Positions 40,538-48,764 are shown, counted from the first letter of the stretch. The stretch is DNA of 64,000 nucleotides from Faecalispora jeddahensis (GCF_000577335.1 NZ_CBYL010000010.1:1-64000); one strand, 5' to 3'. Notes: generated by a model from the letters alone, not told the origin. Program-made: numbers and translations.

Positions 40538-41521
40538 TCAGCCGCCGTTTGCCTCGCGGATCGCCTCGAGGTTTTTCTCCATGATCGAGAAATAATCCAG
40601 CCCCTTGGCCTTGTTTTCATCGCTGAGCCCCTCTACGGGGTCCAGCACGGCGGTTTTGGCGCCGGTCGCTTTTGCGATGGTCTGCGCCACCTTCGGGTTT
40701 ACCAGCTCTTCAAAAAAGATGGTGGTGATTTTGTGTTCCTTGGCGAACTCGATGATCTCCGCCATTCTGGCGGCATCCGGCTCGGAATCGGCGGAAAGCC
40801 CTTCGATCGCGACCTGATTCAGACCGTATTCCTTGCAAAGGTAGCCGAAAGCCTGGTGAGCAACGATCAGATCCTTATTTTTCAGCTCACCCGTCATTTT
40901 GCGGAACTGGCTGTCCAGCTCATCAGCTTGTGCCGAATATTTACTGTAGTTCGCCTCGTAGGTTTCCTGATTGGCGGGGTCGGCCTGCACGAACGCATTT
41001 TTGATGTTCTCCATCTCTTTCTTTGCGTTCAGCGGGCTGAGCCATACGTGCGGGTCGGTGGAGGATTCCTCCTCTTCGGCGCTTTCGCCGGCAGGACTTT
41101 CCTCGTCCTCATGCTCGCTCGCTCCCTCAAGCAGAGAAATCCCGGAAGAAGCCTCTACCGCAACAAGCTTGTCATTCTGCAGGGAGTCCAGCACGCTGTC
41201 CGCCCAATGCTCCATTCCCGCACCGTTATAAATAAAAATATTTGCATTTTCCAGTCCGACAATGTCGTTTGGCTGGGGCTCCCAGTCGTGCGGCTCCGTC
41301 CCCGGGGGAACCAGATTTGTCACTGTCACTTTATCTCCGCCGATTTTTTCGGCGAAATCCTGCATGGTGTAAAAGCTGGTGTAGACCGAAAGCTTTTGGC
41401 CTTCTTCCGCACCGGGTGCGCTTTCAACCGCAGAGCTTACAGAGCCCGTACCGCTGGCACAACCAGCCAGCAGCGCGGCGCAAAGCGCTGCGCTTACGAA
41501 CCCCAGCATCCTTTTTTTCAT
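40538..41521 (-). CDS. znuA: Zinc ABC transporter, substrate-binding lipoprotein
   Basis: The 327-residue lipoprotein (lipobox LLAGCAS) is a cluster A-I metal-binding protein. Probable ligands are His78 (EPHDWEP), His158 (DPHVWLSP), His222 (AHQAFGY) and an acidic residue in FFEELVNPK around 271. An acidic loop with one His (residues 132-156, HEDEESPAGESAEEEE) replaces the His-rich loop of many ZnuA proteins. It is the first gene of a six-gene operon with a Fur/Zur-type palindrome in its leader. Confidence 0.95.
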   Translation of the reverse strand: MKKRMLGFVSAALCAALLAGCASGTGSVSSAVESAPGAEEGQKLSVYTSFYTMQDFAEKIGGDKVTVTNLVPPGTEPHDWEPQPNDIVGLENANIFIYNGAGMEHWADSVLDSLQNDKLVAVEASSGISLLEGASEHEDEESPAGESAEEEESSTDPHVWLSPLNAKKEMENIKNAFVQADPANQETYEANYSKYSAQADELDSQFRKMTGELKNKDLIVAHQAFGYLCKEYGLNQVAIEGLSADSEPDAARMAEIIEFAKEHKITTIFFEELVNPKVAQTIAKATGAKTAVLDPVEGLSDENKAKGLDYFSIMEKNLEAIREANGG

Positions 41522-41546
41522 GAAGTACCTCCTGCTGAAATCAATC

Positions 41547-41565
41547 GCAAATGAAATTCACTTGC
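41547..41565 (-). promoter_or_regulatory. Putative Zur/Fur-family operator
   Basis: GCAAATGAAATTCACTTGC is a 9-1-9 imperfect palindrome (GCAAaTGAA / TTCAcTTGC, one mismatch). It lies just downstream of the predicted transcription start of the zinc operon, where a bound repressor would block initiation. The 9-1-9 form is typical of Fur-family sites. Zinc as the cofactor is inferred from the operon content. Confidence 0.7.
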
Positions 41566-41580
41566 ATTTAGAATACGGCT

Positions 41581-41610
41581 ATTATACCCCTCTCATCAGC
41601 AGGATGTCAA
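41581..41610 (-). promoter_or_regulatory. Promoter of the zinc operon
   Basis: On the minus strand TTGACA (41610-41605) and TATAAT (41586-41581) match consensus with an 18-bp spacer. Start of transcription is expected near 41574, next to the 41547-41565 palindrome. Confidence 0.85.
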
Positions 41611-41656
41611 GAAAAAAAGCGGAAAAAGACATGAGAAAATACGGTGTGGATCGGCT

Positions 41657-42634
41657 TTACCGCTCGCAGGGGTAGCAAATTCCCCAGTCGGCCCGGATGG
41701 AATCCATCAGGCGCAAAATGCGGAGCGTTTCCGCGTGGGGCATTTCAGGGCACTCAGTCTGTCCGTGCTCAATGGCGTTTAGGCACGAGCGCACTTCATA
41801 TTCCATACCGCTGATCTGCTCGGGGCGGCGGTAAATGCCGACAGAGCAGCGCTTTTCGTCAAACACCTCGATCTGCTCGGGGTTGTTCAGGTTGTCGATG
41901 ATCAGAAAGCCCTTGCTGCCGTATACATACGCCCTGCGGTCGCTGACGGCCAGCATGGTGCCGCTGAGTACCGCGAGCTTCTGCCCGGGATGAATCAGGG
42001 ACAGGCAGTTTTGAATGTCGATCCCGTCGGCAGAACGGATGACGCTGGTCGAAACGCTTTCCACCTCGGTGCCGAATACCAGCGCGTCCATCGTGAGCAG
42101 ATATACGCCGATGTCGAGCAGCGCGCCGCCGCCAAGGGCAGGGTCTTTCAGCCGGGGGAGGGGTGCCAGCGCGCTCATGCTGGCCTGCATTAAAAACGGC
42201 TCGCCGATGGCGCCGTCCCGGAGCAATTCGCAAAGCTGTAGGGAAAGCGGCATATACCGCGTCCAGAGCGCCTCGGTGACAAGGAGTTTCTTCTCCGTCG
42301 CCTTGGCGAATACCTCCAGAGCTTCGCTCTCATTGATGGTGAAGGGCTTTTCGCACAGCACATGCTTCCCGTGTTCCAGACAAAGCAGGGCGTGTTCCCG
42401 GTGGCAGTTGTTCGGGGTGGCGATGTAGATCAGGTCGATGTCCGGGTCCTGGGCCAGAGCAAGATAAGAGCCGTAGGCTTTCGGCACGCCGTGCCGCTGT
42501 GCAAACGCGCGGGCCCGTTCCTCGTCCCGCGCCGCCGCCGCGAGCAGGCGGACCTCCGGCATACGGCTCAGGGTCAGGGCCATTTTTTCAGCGATGCCGC
42601 CGGTACCGAGAATTCCAATATTCCATTGGCGCAT
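41657..42634 (-). CDS. Gfo/Idh/MocA family oxidoreductase
   Basis: The 325-residue protein starts at ATG 42634 behind AAAGGA. The Rossmann motif NIGILGTGGIAEKMA, the catalytic EKP block GKHVLCEKPFTINESEA, and GGGALLDIGVYLL in the C-terminal sheet domain define the family. Members oxidise sugars or related alcohols with NAD(P). The substrate cannot be told. It is a stand-alone gene between the zinc operon and the repeat-rich gap. Confidence 0.9.
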   Translation of the reverse strand: MRQWNIGILGTGGIAEKMALTLSRMPEVRLLAAAARDEERARAFAQRHGVPKAYGSYLALAQDPDIDLIYIATPNNCHREHALLCLEHGKHVLCEKPFTINESEALEVFAKATEKKLLVTEALWTRYMPLSLQLCELLRDGAIGEPFLMQASMSALAPLPRLKDPALGGGALLDIGVYLLTMDALVFGTEVESVSTSVIRSADGIDIQNCLSLIHPGQKLAVLSGTMLAVSDRRAYVYGSKGFLIIDNLNNPEQIEVFDEKRCSVGIYRRPEQISGMEYEVRSCLNAIEHGQTECPEMPHAETLRILRLMDSIRADWGICYPCER

Positions 42635-42800
42635 AGTTAAGTTCCTTTCTGCGCAAGGCTGTTGTAAGCCGCTTAACAATAAACGGTGTTTCGTTTTCCC
42701 GGGCTTAGCCGGGAAAGGATGGCTGCTTTGAAAGAAATCGTATTTTCATTATATCATGAAACATCAAGCAAGCTGACAAACACGTAAACCGCAGATTCTG

Positions 42801-42888
42801 AAACCACCAAACTGATGATTCAATGCTCTCTCAGGCATCGAAAGCTTTGCTTTCGCTAATGCCGTGAGGTTATTATATCATAAATGAT
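42801..42888 (+). repeat. Dispersed structured repeat type 1, copy
   Basis: AAACCACCAAACTGATGATT, CTCTCAG, then outer arm GGCAT/ATGCC and inner arm CGAAAGC/GCTTTCG, then GTGAGGTTATTATATCATAA. The outer arm differs from the 28816 copy (GTCGC/GCGAC) on both sides, which preserves pairing. Confidence 0.8.
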
Positions 42889-42926
42889 AAGACAAGCTTC
42901 TGAAAATGCTGTCTAAGCTCTCATAA

Positions 42927-43012
42927 GTACTAAGCTGATGATTCAATGCGCTCTCAGCCGCCCGAAGTTTCGCTTCGGCTTTGCGGTGTGAGGTTATTAT
43001 ATCATAAATGAT
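42927..43012 (+). repeat. Dispersed structured repeat type 1, copy
   Basis: AGTACTAAGCTGATGATTC, CTCTCAG, outer arm CCGC/GCGG, inner arm CCGAAG/CTTCGG, then TGTGAGGTTATTATATCATA. It follows the previous copy in the same orientation after about 40 bp. Confidence 0.8.
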
Positions 43013-43056
43013 CCGACAAATTTATGAAAATTCCAGCCGGATTTCGGAATCAATCG

Positions 43057-43116
43057 GACGGATGATTTCATGCTCTTTCAGACGTCCGAAGCTTTGCTTT
43101 CGCTTATTATATAGGG
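43057..43116 (+). repeat. Dispersed structured repeat type 1, degenerate copy
   Basis: GGACGGATGATTTCATGCTC, TTTCAGACG, then TCCGAAGCTTTGCTTTCGC and TTATTATATAGGG. The 3' arm of the outer stem and the GTGAGG block are lost. Confidence 0.55.
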
Positions 43117-43301
43117 ATAAAAGACGCTTTGCAAGAATCGGATTTTCCCACCCGGAAATTTTCTCCATTTTCTTTTGGGGAATCACAGCGCAGGCGAAAA
43201 GAGGAGAAGCTGACCTTGTGAAATGAACGGTTGATTTGTGAATGATTGGATAAAAGAACATTAAAAAAACACATGTCCAATTGGTATTTGCATAAAAATT
43301 C

Positions 43302-43330
43302 TAGACAGAAACGAATTTCTCTACTATAAT
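43302..43330 (+). promoter_or_regulatory. Promoter of the calcium ATPase gene
   Basis: TAGACA at 43302-43307, a 17-bp spacer and TATAAT at 43325-43330. It would give a leader of about 500 nt before the coding region. Confidence 0.65.
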
Positions 43331-43336
43331 AGTAAC

Positions 43337-43839
43337 ATTAGAACGTCTTTTTTTAAACAAAGTATTGCTAATAAATCTCTTTTTTGTGTCGGTTTACCTC
43401 GGAAAAGCACCGGAAAAGCCCCTCTTTTCGATCTGCGGTGCGTCTTTTTATGCTTTAAAGACGGTGAAAGATTCAAAAATGCGGGACGCAGGGGAAAAAA
43501 ATTCAAAAATGGAACGAAATTTTTAAAAAAGCACTGGACAAATAATGTCTAATGAGAGATAATAGATTTTGTAACAGGAATTGGATTCATATTGTGGGGA
43601 ATGACTGTGCAATATGGGCTCCAGCCACATTTTTTTTCGGGATTGCTGCCTGGCGCTCCCGTCTTTTTGTTTGATTTGACACTTTTTTCGGGGGGAAGAA
43701 CGCTGTTATTTTTCAAACAAAGACGGCCGCTTTTTTTGACGGAAGGGTAATGCTGTCCTGCAATTACCGGGAAGGCACGAACCGGCTGACCTGATTGACT
43801 GCGGTCAAAATCAAAATTATTGGAGGTTGACATCTAGGA
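43337..43839 (+). other. Long structured 5' leader of the calcium ATPase gene
   Basis: No protein-like frame is present. Stems include GCACCG/CGGTGC (43408-43443), CGTCTTT/AAAGACG (43441-43463), a larger one pairing CGTCTTTTTGTTTGA with TCAAACAAAGACG around 43660-43725, and GGTAAT/ATTACC near 43746-43771. I looked for the manganese-sensing yybP-ykoY motif, common before such ATPases, and did not find it. Confidence 0.45.
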
Positions 43840-46527
43840 ATGAATTGGCACGCTGAAGCTCTAGAAAAAATTCAGGAAACCCTGAAAACGGACTTCAAGC
43901 TTGGTCTGACCACTGCGGAAGCGGATTCCCGCCTGCAGAAATATGGTCTAAATAAGCTGAACGAAAAGCCGCCCCGTACTTTCTTCCAGCGTTTTATGGA
44001 TCAGATGAAGGATGTTATGATTATCATCCTGATGATCGCGGCGCTCATCTCTGTTGTTTTGAGTATTTACAACACAATGAACGGCCACGAGGCTGAGTGG
44101 ATCGAGCCTATCGTTATCGTACTGATCGTCGTGCTCAACGGCGTGATGGGTGTCGTTCAGGAGAGTAAGGCGGAAGCTGCTCTGGAAGCGCTGAAAAACA
44201 TGACGGCCCCCAATGCTAAGGTGCTCCGTGATGGTAAGATGCAGTCCATTCCTTCTGCTCATCTGGTTCCCGGCGACGTGATCGAACTGGAGGCAGGTGA
44301 CTTTGTTCCCGCTGACTGCCGTTTGATCCGCAGCTCCAGCCTCAAGTGTGATGAAGCAGCTCTTACCGGTGAATCTGTTCCCGCAGATAAAGCAGCGACA
44401 GACGACATAAAAGAGGACGCTCCTCTGGGCGACCGCTTTAATATGGTACATTCCGGCTGCGCGGTTTCTTATGGTACGGCGAAGGCGCTTGTCATCGGCA
44501 CCGGTATGGAAACCGAAATGGGCAAGATCGCCGCTCTGCTGGACGAAGAAGAGAAAGGCATGACCCCGCTGCAGCAGAAGCTGGCACAGCTTGGTAAATA
44601 CCTTGGTATCCTCACTCTGGTGATCTGTGCGATCGTATTCGTTGTCGGTCTGGTTGACGTTGTCGGCCCGCTGGACGGCGAAGATGCGGTAGCCGGAATT
44701 CTTGAAATGTTTATGACGGCTGTTTCGCTGGCCGTTGCGGCAATCCCTGAAGGTCTGCCGGCGATCGTTACCATCGTGCTCGCTCTCGGCGTGCAGCGCA
44801 TGGTTGAGAAAAACGCGATTGTCCGTCAGCTGCCCGCGGTTGAAACCCTGGGCTGCACCTCGGTCATTTGCTCCGATAAAACAGGTACCCTGACCCAGAA
44901 CCGTATGACTCTGGTGAAGGCGTATACCGAAAAGCAGGGCGTTGTTCCGCTGGACGGCGATCTTTCTGAAGAGACCCTTTCTCTGCTGCGCCTTGGTACT
45001 CTGTGCACAGATGGTATTGTGCGCATTGAGGAGGATGGCACGGAGAAACATCTGGGCGACCCGACCGAAACCGCTATCGTAGCCTGCGCCATGCGCAACG
45101 ATATTCACCGCGCAGAACTGGATTGCTCTGCACCCAGAATCGGCGAGGTTCCGTTTGACTCTGACCGTAAACTGATGACGACCGTCGTAAAAACCGACGG
45201 CAAGATCATTGTTATCGTCAAGGGCGCTCCGGATATTCTGTTCGGCCGCTGCACCTCCGGCGATATTGAGGCGGCGACCCACGCCAACGAACAGATGGCA
45301 CAGGGAGCGCTGCGCGTTCTGGCAATCGGCAGCAAGGTGATCGATGAAGAGCCCCGGCAGTACACTGCCGAAGAGTTGGAAAAGGATTTGTCCCTCGTCG
45401 GCCTGGTCGGTATGATCGATCCGCCCAGACAGGAAGTAAAGTCCTCCATCGCCGAGTGCTACGACGCCGGCATCCAGACAATCATGATCACCGGCGACCA
45501 TGTAGCGACGGCTTCCGCGATTGCGAAGGATCTGGGAATCCTGCGCGAGGGCGATCAGGCCATCACCGGCGCACAGCTGCAGGCGATGAGCGACGAAGAG
45601 CTGTCCGAGAATATCAAGCATTACAAGGTCTACGCCCGCGTTACTCCGTCGGATAAGATCCGCATCGTAAAGGCGTGGCAGAATGAAGACCAGGTTGTTG
45701 CCATGACCGGCGACGGCGTAAACGATGCCCCTGCCCTGAAAGCGGCGGATATCGGCTGCGCAATGGGTATTACCGGCACCGACGTAGCGAAGGGCGCTGC
45801 CGCCATGACCCTGACTGACGATAACTTCTCTACGATCGTTACGGCCGTCAAAGAAGGCCGCGGTATTTATGACAATATCCGCAAAGCGGTTCACTTCCTG
45901 CTGTCGTGTAACCTTGGCGAGGTCGTGACCGTATTTGTCGCGATGCTGCTGTGGAAGGAATCCCCGCTGATGCCCGTTCAGCTGCTGTGGATCAACCTCG
46001 TAACAGATAGCCTGCCGGCGCTTGCGCTGGGCATGGAGCCTGTTGAGTTCGACGTTATGAACCGTAAGCCGCGCTCCAAGTCCGAGAGCATTTTTGCCCA
46101 CGGTGTAGGCGCTATGGCGATCGTTCAGGGCTTGATTATCGGTACGATCACGCTGGTTGCATACTATCTCGGCAGCCGCGTTATCACCCCGATCACCCCG
46201 AACGCACAGGGAATCGATATCGTACTGGGCGAGAGCATGGCGTTTGCCGTACTGGCAATCTCTCAGCTGATCCACGCGTTCAACATCCGTTCCAGCCATT
46301 CTCTGTTCAAGGTTGGTTTCTTTACCAACAAGTACATGAATGGTGCGTTCCTGGCGTCTCTGGCTTTGATGCTGGTGGTTCTGCTGGTACCGTCCCTCAA
46401 CGACGTTTTCAATGTAGACTTTATGCATATGCAGGCGTGGTCGATCGTGATCGGTTTGGCCTTTGTACCGCTGGTAGCAGTGGAAATCATCAAGGCGATT
46501 CAGCATGCGTTTGTTAAAAAGAATTAA
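43840..46527 (+). CDS. Calcium-translocating P-type ATPase
   Basis: The 895-residue P2-type pump has the phosphorylation site CSDKTGTLTQNRM with Asp at residue 346, the actuator motif LTGESVPADK, the ion-site helix AVAAIPEGLPAIVT, the nucleotide-domain KGAPD and the hinge MTGDGVNDAPALKAADIG. WINLVTDSLPALALGMEP is typical of SERCA-like bacterial calcium pumps. It should export calcium from the cytoplasm. GGAGG lies 13 bases before the ATG, a little far. Codon use is strongly biased, indicating high expression. Confidence 0.94.
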   Translation: MNWHAEALEKIQETLKTDFKLGLTTAEADSRLQKYGLNKLNEKPPRTFFQRFMDQMKDVMIIILMIAALISVVLSIYNTMNGHEAEWIEPIVIVLIVVLNGVMGVVQESKAEAALEALKNMTAPNAKVLRDGKMQSIPSAHLVPGDVIELEAGDFVPADCRLIRSSSLKCDEAALTGESVPADKAATDDIKEDAPLGDRFNMVHSGCAVSYGTAKALVIGTGMETEMGKIAALLDEEEKGMTPLQQKLAQLGKYLGILTLVICAIVFVVGLVDVVGPLDGEDAVAGILEMFMTAVSLAVAAIPEGLPAIVTIVLALGVQRMVEKNAIVRQLPAVETLGCTSVICSDKTGTLTQNRMTLVKAYTEKQGVVPLDGDLSEETLSLLRLGTLCTDGIVRIEEDGTEKHLGDPTETAIVACAMRNDIHRAELDCSAPRIGEVPFDSDRKLMTTVVKTDGKIIVIVKGAPDILFGRCTSGDIEAATHANEQMAQGALRVLAIGSKVIDEEPRQYTAEELEKDLSLVGLVGMIDPPRQEVKSSIAECYDAGIQTIMITGDHVATASAIAKDLGILREGDQAITGAQLQAMSDEELSENIKHYKVYARVTPSDKIRIVKAWQNEDQVVAMTGDGVNDAPALKAADIGCAMGITGTDVAKGAAAMTLTDDNFSTIVTAVKEGRGIYDNIRKAVHFLLSCNLGEVVTVFVAMLLWKESPLMPVQLLWINLVTDSLPALALGMEPVEFDVMNRKPRSKSESIFAHGVGAMAIVQGLIIGTITLVAYYLGSRVITPITPNAQGIDIVLGESMAFAVLAISQLIHAFNIRSSHSLFKVGFFTNKYMNGAFLASLALMLVVLLVPSLNDVFNVDFMHMQAWSIVIGLAFVPLVAVEIIKAIQHAFVKKN

Positions 46528-46556
46528 GCAGGATTCGTTTTAGTACAATAGAATCA

Positions 46557-46592
46557 AAGAGCCGGATTTCATTTGAAATCCGGCTCTTTTTG
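46557..46592 (+). terminator. Intrinsic terminator of the calcium ATPase gene
   Basis: AGAGCCGGATTTC/GAAATCCGGCTCT with an ATTT loop is followed by TTTTG. Confidence 0.92.
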
Positions 46593-46603
46593 TAGCTTCA
46601 GCG

Positions 46604-46860
46604 CATAAAACCACCAGCTCTGCTGGTGGAATGAAACGCTTATAGCGGTTTTCGTTCTTTCGGAGCGAAGCGGAGAAACTGACAATTCCATTTACTGTCG
46701 TAGAACCTAAGGCTTACGAATATTACCCGTTCACGGGCCGTAGGGCGTGTAATGCGATTGACAGTATTTCGGTGCGTCTTGAGACGCGTGCCAGTACTAT
46801 GCCCTTTCAGGGCTTGTGCAAACCACGCGTTCAACGCGTGGTCGCGTGGTTTTGATTTTA
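46604..46860 (+). mobile_element. Transposase-less IS200/IS605-like remnant with omega-RNA-like structure
   Basis: The left side has a subterminal hairpin CCACCAGCTCTGCTGGTGG (46611-46629), the kind recognised by Y1 transposases. The right side is a run of RNA-like helices: TACTGTC/GACAGTA (46692-46698 with 46759-46765) enclosing CCCG/CGGG, then GCGTC/GACGC, GCCCT/AGGGC, and ACCACGCG/CGCGTGGT (46822-46842), ending near CGCGTGGTTTTGAT. This resembles the end and guide-RNA scaffold region of tnpB-type elements. No tnpA or tnpB lies between the ends, so it is a nonautonomous or decayed copy. Confidence 0.5.
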
Positions 46861-46969
46861 TCTCTTTCGGAATTGAATTCTTTCTTTTCTCCTTAGGCTG
46901 GAAAGGAATAAAAAACCGTGAAAAGATTTTAAAAAAAGTATTCCAATAAAAATGGTTGGCGCACGCAAA

Positions 46970-47075
46970 AATATGCTATATAATAACCTCAGCAGGCTGA
47001 GCCTGTATGTGCTTTGCGGGGACGGCCGATAGCGAAAACAGCTTTCCTGTCGCGAAGGAAAGCGTTTTCATAATG
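46970..47075 (+). repeat. Possible dispersed repeat type 1 fragment plus long hairpin
   Basis: CTATATAATAACCTCAG at 46976 resembles the promoter edge of type 1 repeats. It is followed by a different, long hairpin (GAAAAC.GCTTTCC/GGAAAGC.GTTTTC, 47034-47069). Relationship to the family is weak. Confidence 0.35.
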
Positions 47076-47185
47076 GTGTCTTTATAATATAAGCAAAAGC
47101 AAGGTTTTCTATGCCAAATGGGGCACGGAACCATTGGCTAAGTGACTGCAAGAATTTAGATAGAAGTTTCGCAGGATTGCTTGAT

Positions 47186-47270
47186 GATTTATGATATAAT
47201 AATTTCACACCACAGGCCGAAAACAAAATTTTGAGCGGCTGAGAGAGTGTGGAATCATCGTTTTGCTGGT
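47186..47270 (-). repeat. Dispersed structured repeat type 1, inverted copy
   Basis: Read on the plus strand it begins ATGATTTATGATATAATAAT, then CACACC, a hairpin region with GGCCG/CGGCT, then GAGAGAGTGTGGAATCATC. It is the reverse orientation of the copies at 42801 and 42927. An extended -10 (TGaTATAAT) lies at its edge (TATAAT 47195-47200). Confidence 0.65.
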
Positions 47271-47307
47271 ACCGAGCACCTGGGTGGAATTATTATCAGT
47301 ATGTTTT

Positions 47308-47393
47308 ATATTTTATGATATAATAAATCACACCGCAAAGCCGAAGCGAAGCTCCGGGCGGCTGAGAGAACATTAAATCATCCGCTTTGTGAT
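47308..47393 (-). repeat. Dispersed structured repeat type 1, inverted copy
   Basis: Plus-strand reading TTTTATGATATAATAAATCA, CACCGCAAAGCCGAAGC, GAAGCTCCGGGCGGCTGAGAG, then CATTAAATCATCCGCTTTGTG. It has the same order and edge promoter motif (TATAAT 47319-47324) as the 47186 copy. Confidence 0.75.
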
Positions 47394-47437
47394 TCCGGTT
47401 ATTTGAGTGGTGTTTTATGAAGTTAGCTCCAAATTTA

Positions 47438-47446
47438 TGATATAAT
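47438..47446 (+). promoter_or_regulatory. Extended -10 promoter of the SDR operon, derived from a repeat edge
   Basis: TGATATAAT sits in AAATTTATGATATAATGA, the same edge sequence as the type 1 repeats, followed by ATGATTCAAT. Only this edge of a repeat remains. It lies about 45 bp before the SDR start codon, a natural distance for a promoter. Confidence 0.6.
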
Positions 47447-47490
47447 GAAAATGATTCAATTCGCCCGCCAAGACGGAAGGAGTGGAAATG

Positions 47491-48300
47491 ATGAAAGCGT
47501 TGATTACAGGCGCCAGCTCGGGAATCGGCCGCGATATGGCCAGAATTCTGAGCCGCCGGGGGTATGATCTGATTCTGGTAGCCCGCCGCAGAGAGCGGTT
47601 GGAGGAGCTGCAGCATCAGCTTCCTTCACAGGTAAAGATCATCTGTGCCGATTTGGGACAGGAACAAGCCTGCTTTGATCTGTACGAGCAGACCAAAGGG
47701 GAGAATATTGATATTCTGATCAACAATGCCGGCTTTGGCCTTTTTGGCTCCTTTGTAGAAACAGATCTGCATCGAGAGCTGGAACTGCTGGATGTCAATG
47801 TTCGCGCGGTGCATATCCTGACAAAGCTGTTCCTGCGCGATTTTCTCGATCGGGATTCGGGATATATCCTCAATGTGGCGTCGACTGCGGCGTTTTTGCC
47901 CGGTCCGCTGCTTTCCTCCTATTACGCGTCCAAAGCGTATGTGCTGCGGCTGACGCAGGCCATAGGGGAAGAGCTGCGCCGCCGGGGAAGCCATGTGTAT
48001 ATCGGGGCGCTCTGCCCCGGCCCGGTGAACACGGAGTTTGACCAGGTAGCGGATGTGCACTTCAGCGTTCGCAGCATGTCGAGCCAGCGCGTGGCGATGA
48101 TCGCGATTCAGCAGATGTTCTCCCGCCAGCCGGTGATCATACCCGGCAGTACAATGAAAGCTGCGAAGGTATTGGTGCGGGCGATACCGGATGCGCTCCT
48201 GCTCCGGATCTCTTATCATTTGCAGAAGAGAAAGCAGGGGCCGAAATCGAATCAGGCTGAAAGGAGTGGCGCGCCTGCCGCGCCGAAACAGGAAGTATGA
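47491..48300 (+). CDS. SDR family short-chain dehydrogenase/reductase
   Basis: The 269-residue protein starts at ATG 47491 (an ATG one codon earlier is possible), behind GGAAGGAG. The classical SDR motifs are ALITGASSGIGRDMA (cofactor binding), DILINNAGFG, and the catalytic SYYASKAYV with Tyr and Lys. ARRRERLEEL after beta 2 suggests preference for NADPH. The substrate is unknown. The C-terminus is long and basic. The stop overlaps the next start (ATGA). Confidence 0.92.
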   Translation: MKALITGASSGIGRDMARILSRRGYDLILVARRRERLEELQHQLPSQVKIICADLGQEQACFDLYEQTKGENIDILINNAGFGLFGSFVETDLHRELELLDVNVRAVHILTKLFLRDFLDRDSGYILNVASTAAFLPGPLLSSYYASKAYVLRLTQAIGEELRRRGSHVYIGALCPGPVNTEFDQVADVHFSVRSMSSQRVAMIAIQQMFSRQPVIIPGSTMKAAKVLVRAIPDALLLRISYHLQKRKQGPKSNQAERSGAPAAPKQEV

Positions 48301-48731
48301 AAGCAAGAGTAGCACAAGAGGTGGTCTTACTGTACCGCCTGACAGAAGATACAGAGTTGGGGAAAAGTGCGATTGAGGCATTTTCCCGGGCAGGGATTCC
48401 CTGTCGGCATGTGGCGCAGGAGCAGCTGGGCGAGACCGTCGGCGCACTTGCGTCTGCGTCGCCTGAGGGGAAAAGCTACGATGGAGAGGTTCCCGAGCGC
48501 AGCGCGATGGTGTTTTCGGGCTTTACCTCTAACCGGCTGGATCAGGTGCTCAACCGCCTGCATTCGGTCGACCCGCGGAATCAGGCGATGAAGGCGGTGG
48601 TCACCGAAACAAACCGCACCTGGGCGTTTGGGGAGCTTTTGCACGAGCTGACCCGCGAGCGCGAGGCAATCCGCCGCCAGCTGCAGGAGCAGCAGGACAA
48701 AGCCAAGGCCGGGCAGGAACAGAGCGAATAA
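48297..48731 (+). CDS. DUF3783 domain-containing protein
   Basis: The 144-residue protein starts at ATG 48297, overlapping the SDR stop codon. The central part MVFSGFTSNRLDQVLNRLH followed by MKAVVTETNRTWAFGELLHEL is the DUF3783 pattern. A Gln/Lys-rich helical tail (REREAIRRQLQEQQDKAKAGQ) follows. The function is unknown. Overlap with the SDR gene implies coupled translation. Confidence 0.8.
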   Translation: MKARVAQEVVLLYRLTEDTELGKSAIEAFSRAGIPCRHVAQEQLGETVGALASASPEGKSYDGEVPERSAMVFSGFTSNRLDQVLNRLHSVDPRNQAMKAVVTETNRTWAFGELLHELTREREAIRRQLQEQQDKAKAGQEQSE

Positions 48732-48764
48732 AACCAGAACGAAAAGCATTTTAAGGAGAACAAT

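Noticed and set aside
42801-43116. A CRISPR array
   Set aside because: The repeats are about 85 bp, few, imperfect and internally structured, without regular spacers or cas genes.
43337-43839. A yybP-ykoY manganese riboswitch before the calcium ATPase
   Set aside because: Its conserved internal-loop sequences are not visible despite the suggestive position.
43948-46506. An 852-codon open frame antisense to the calcium ATPase
   Set aside because: Same codon-bias shadow effect; the plus-strand ATPase has every family motif.
46640-46834. A 64-codon minus-strand frame in the IS200/IS605-like remnant
   Set aside because: It runs through palindromes, lacks a start site and shows no transposase motif.
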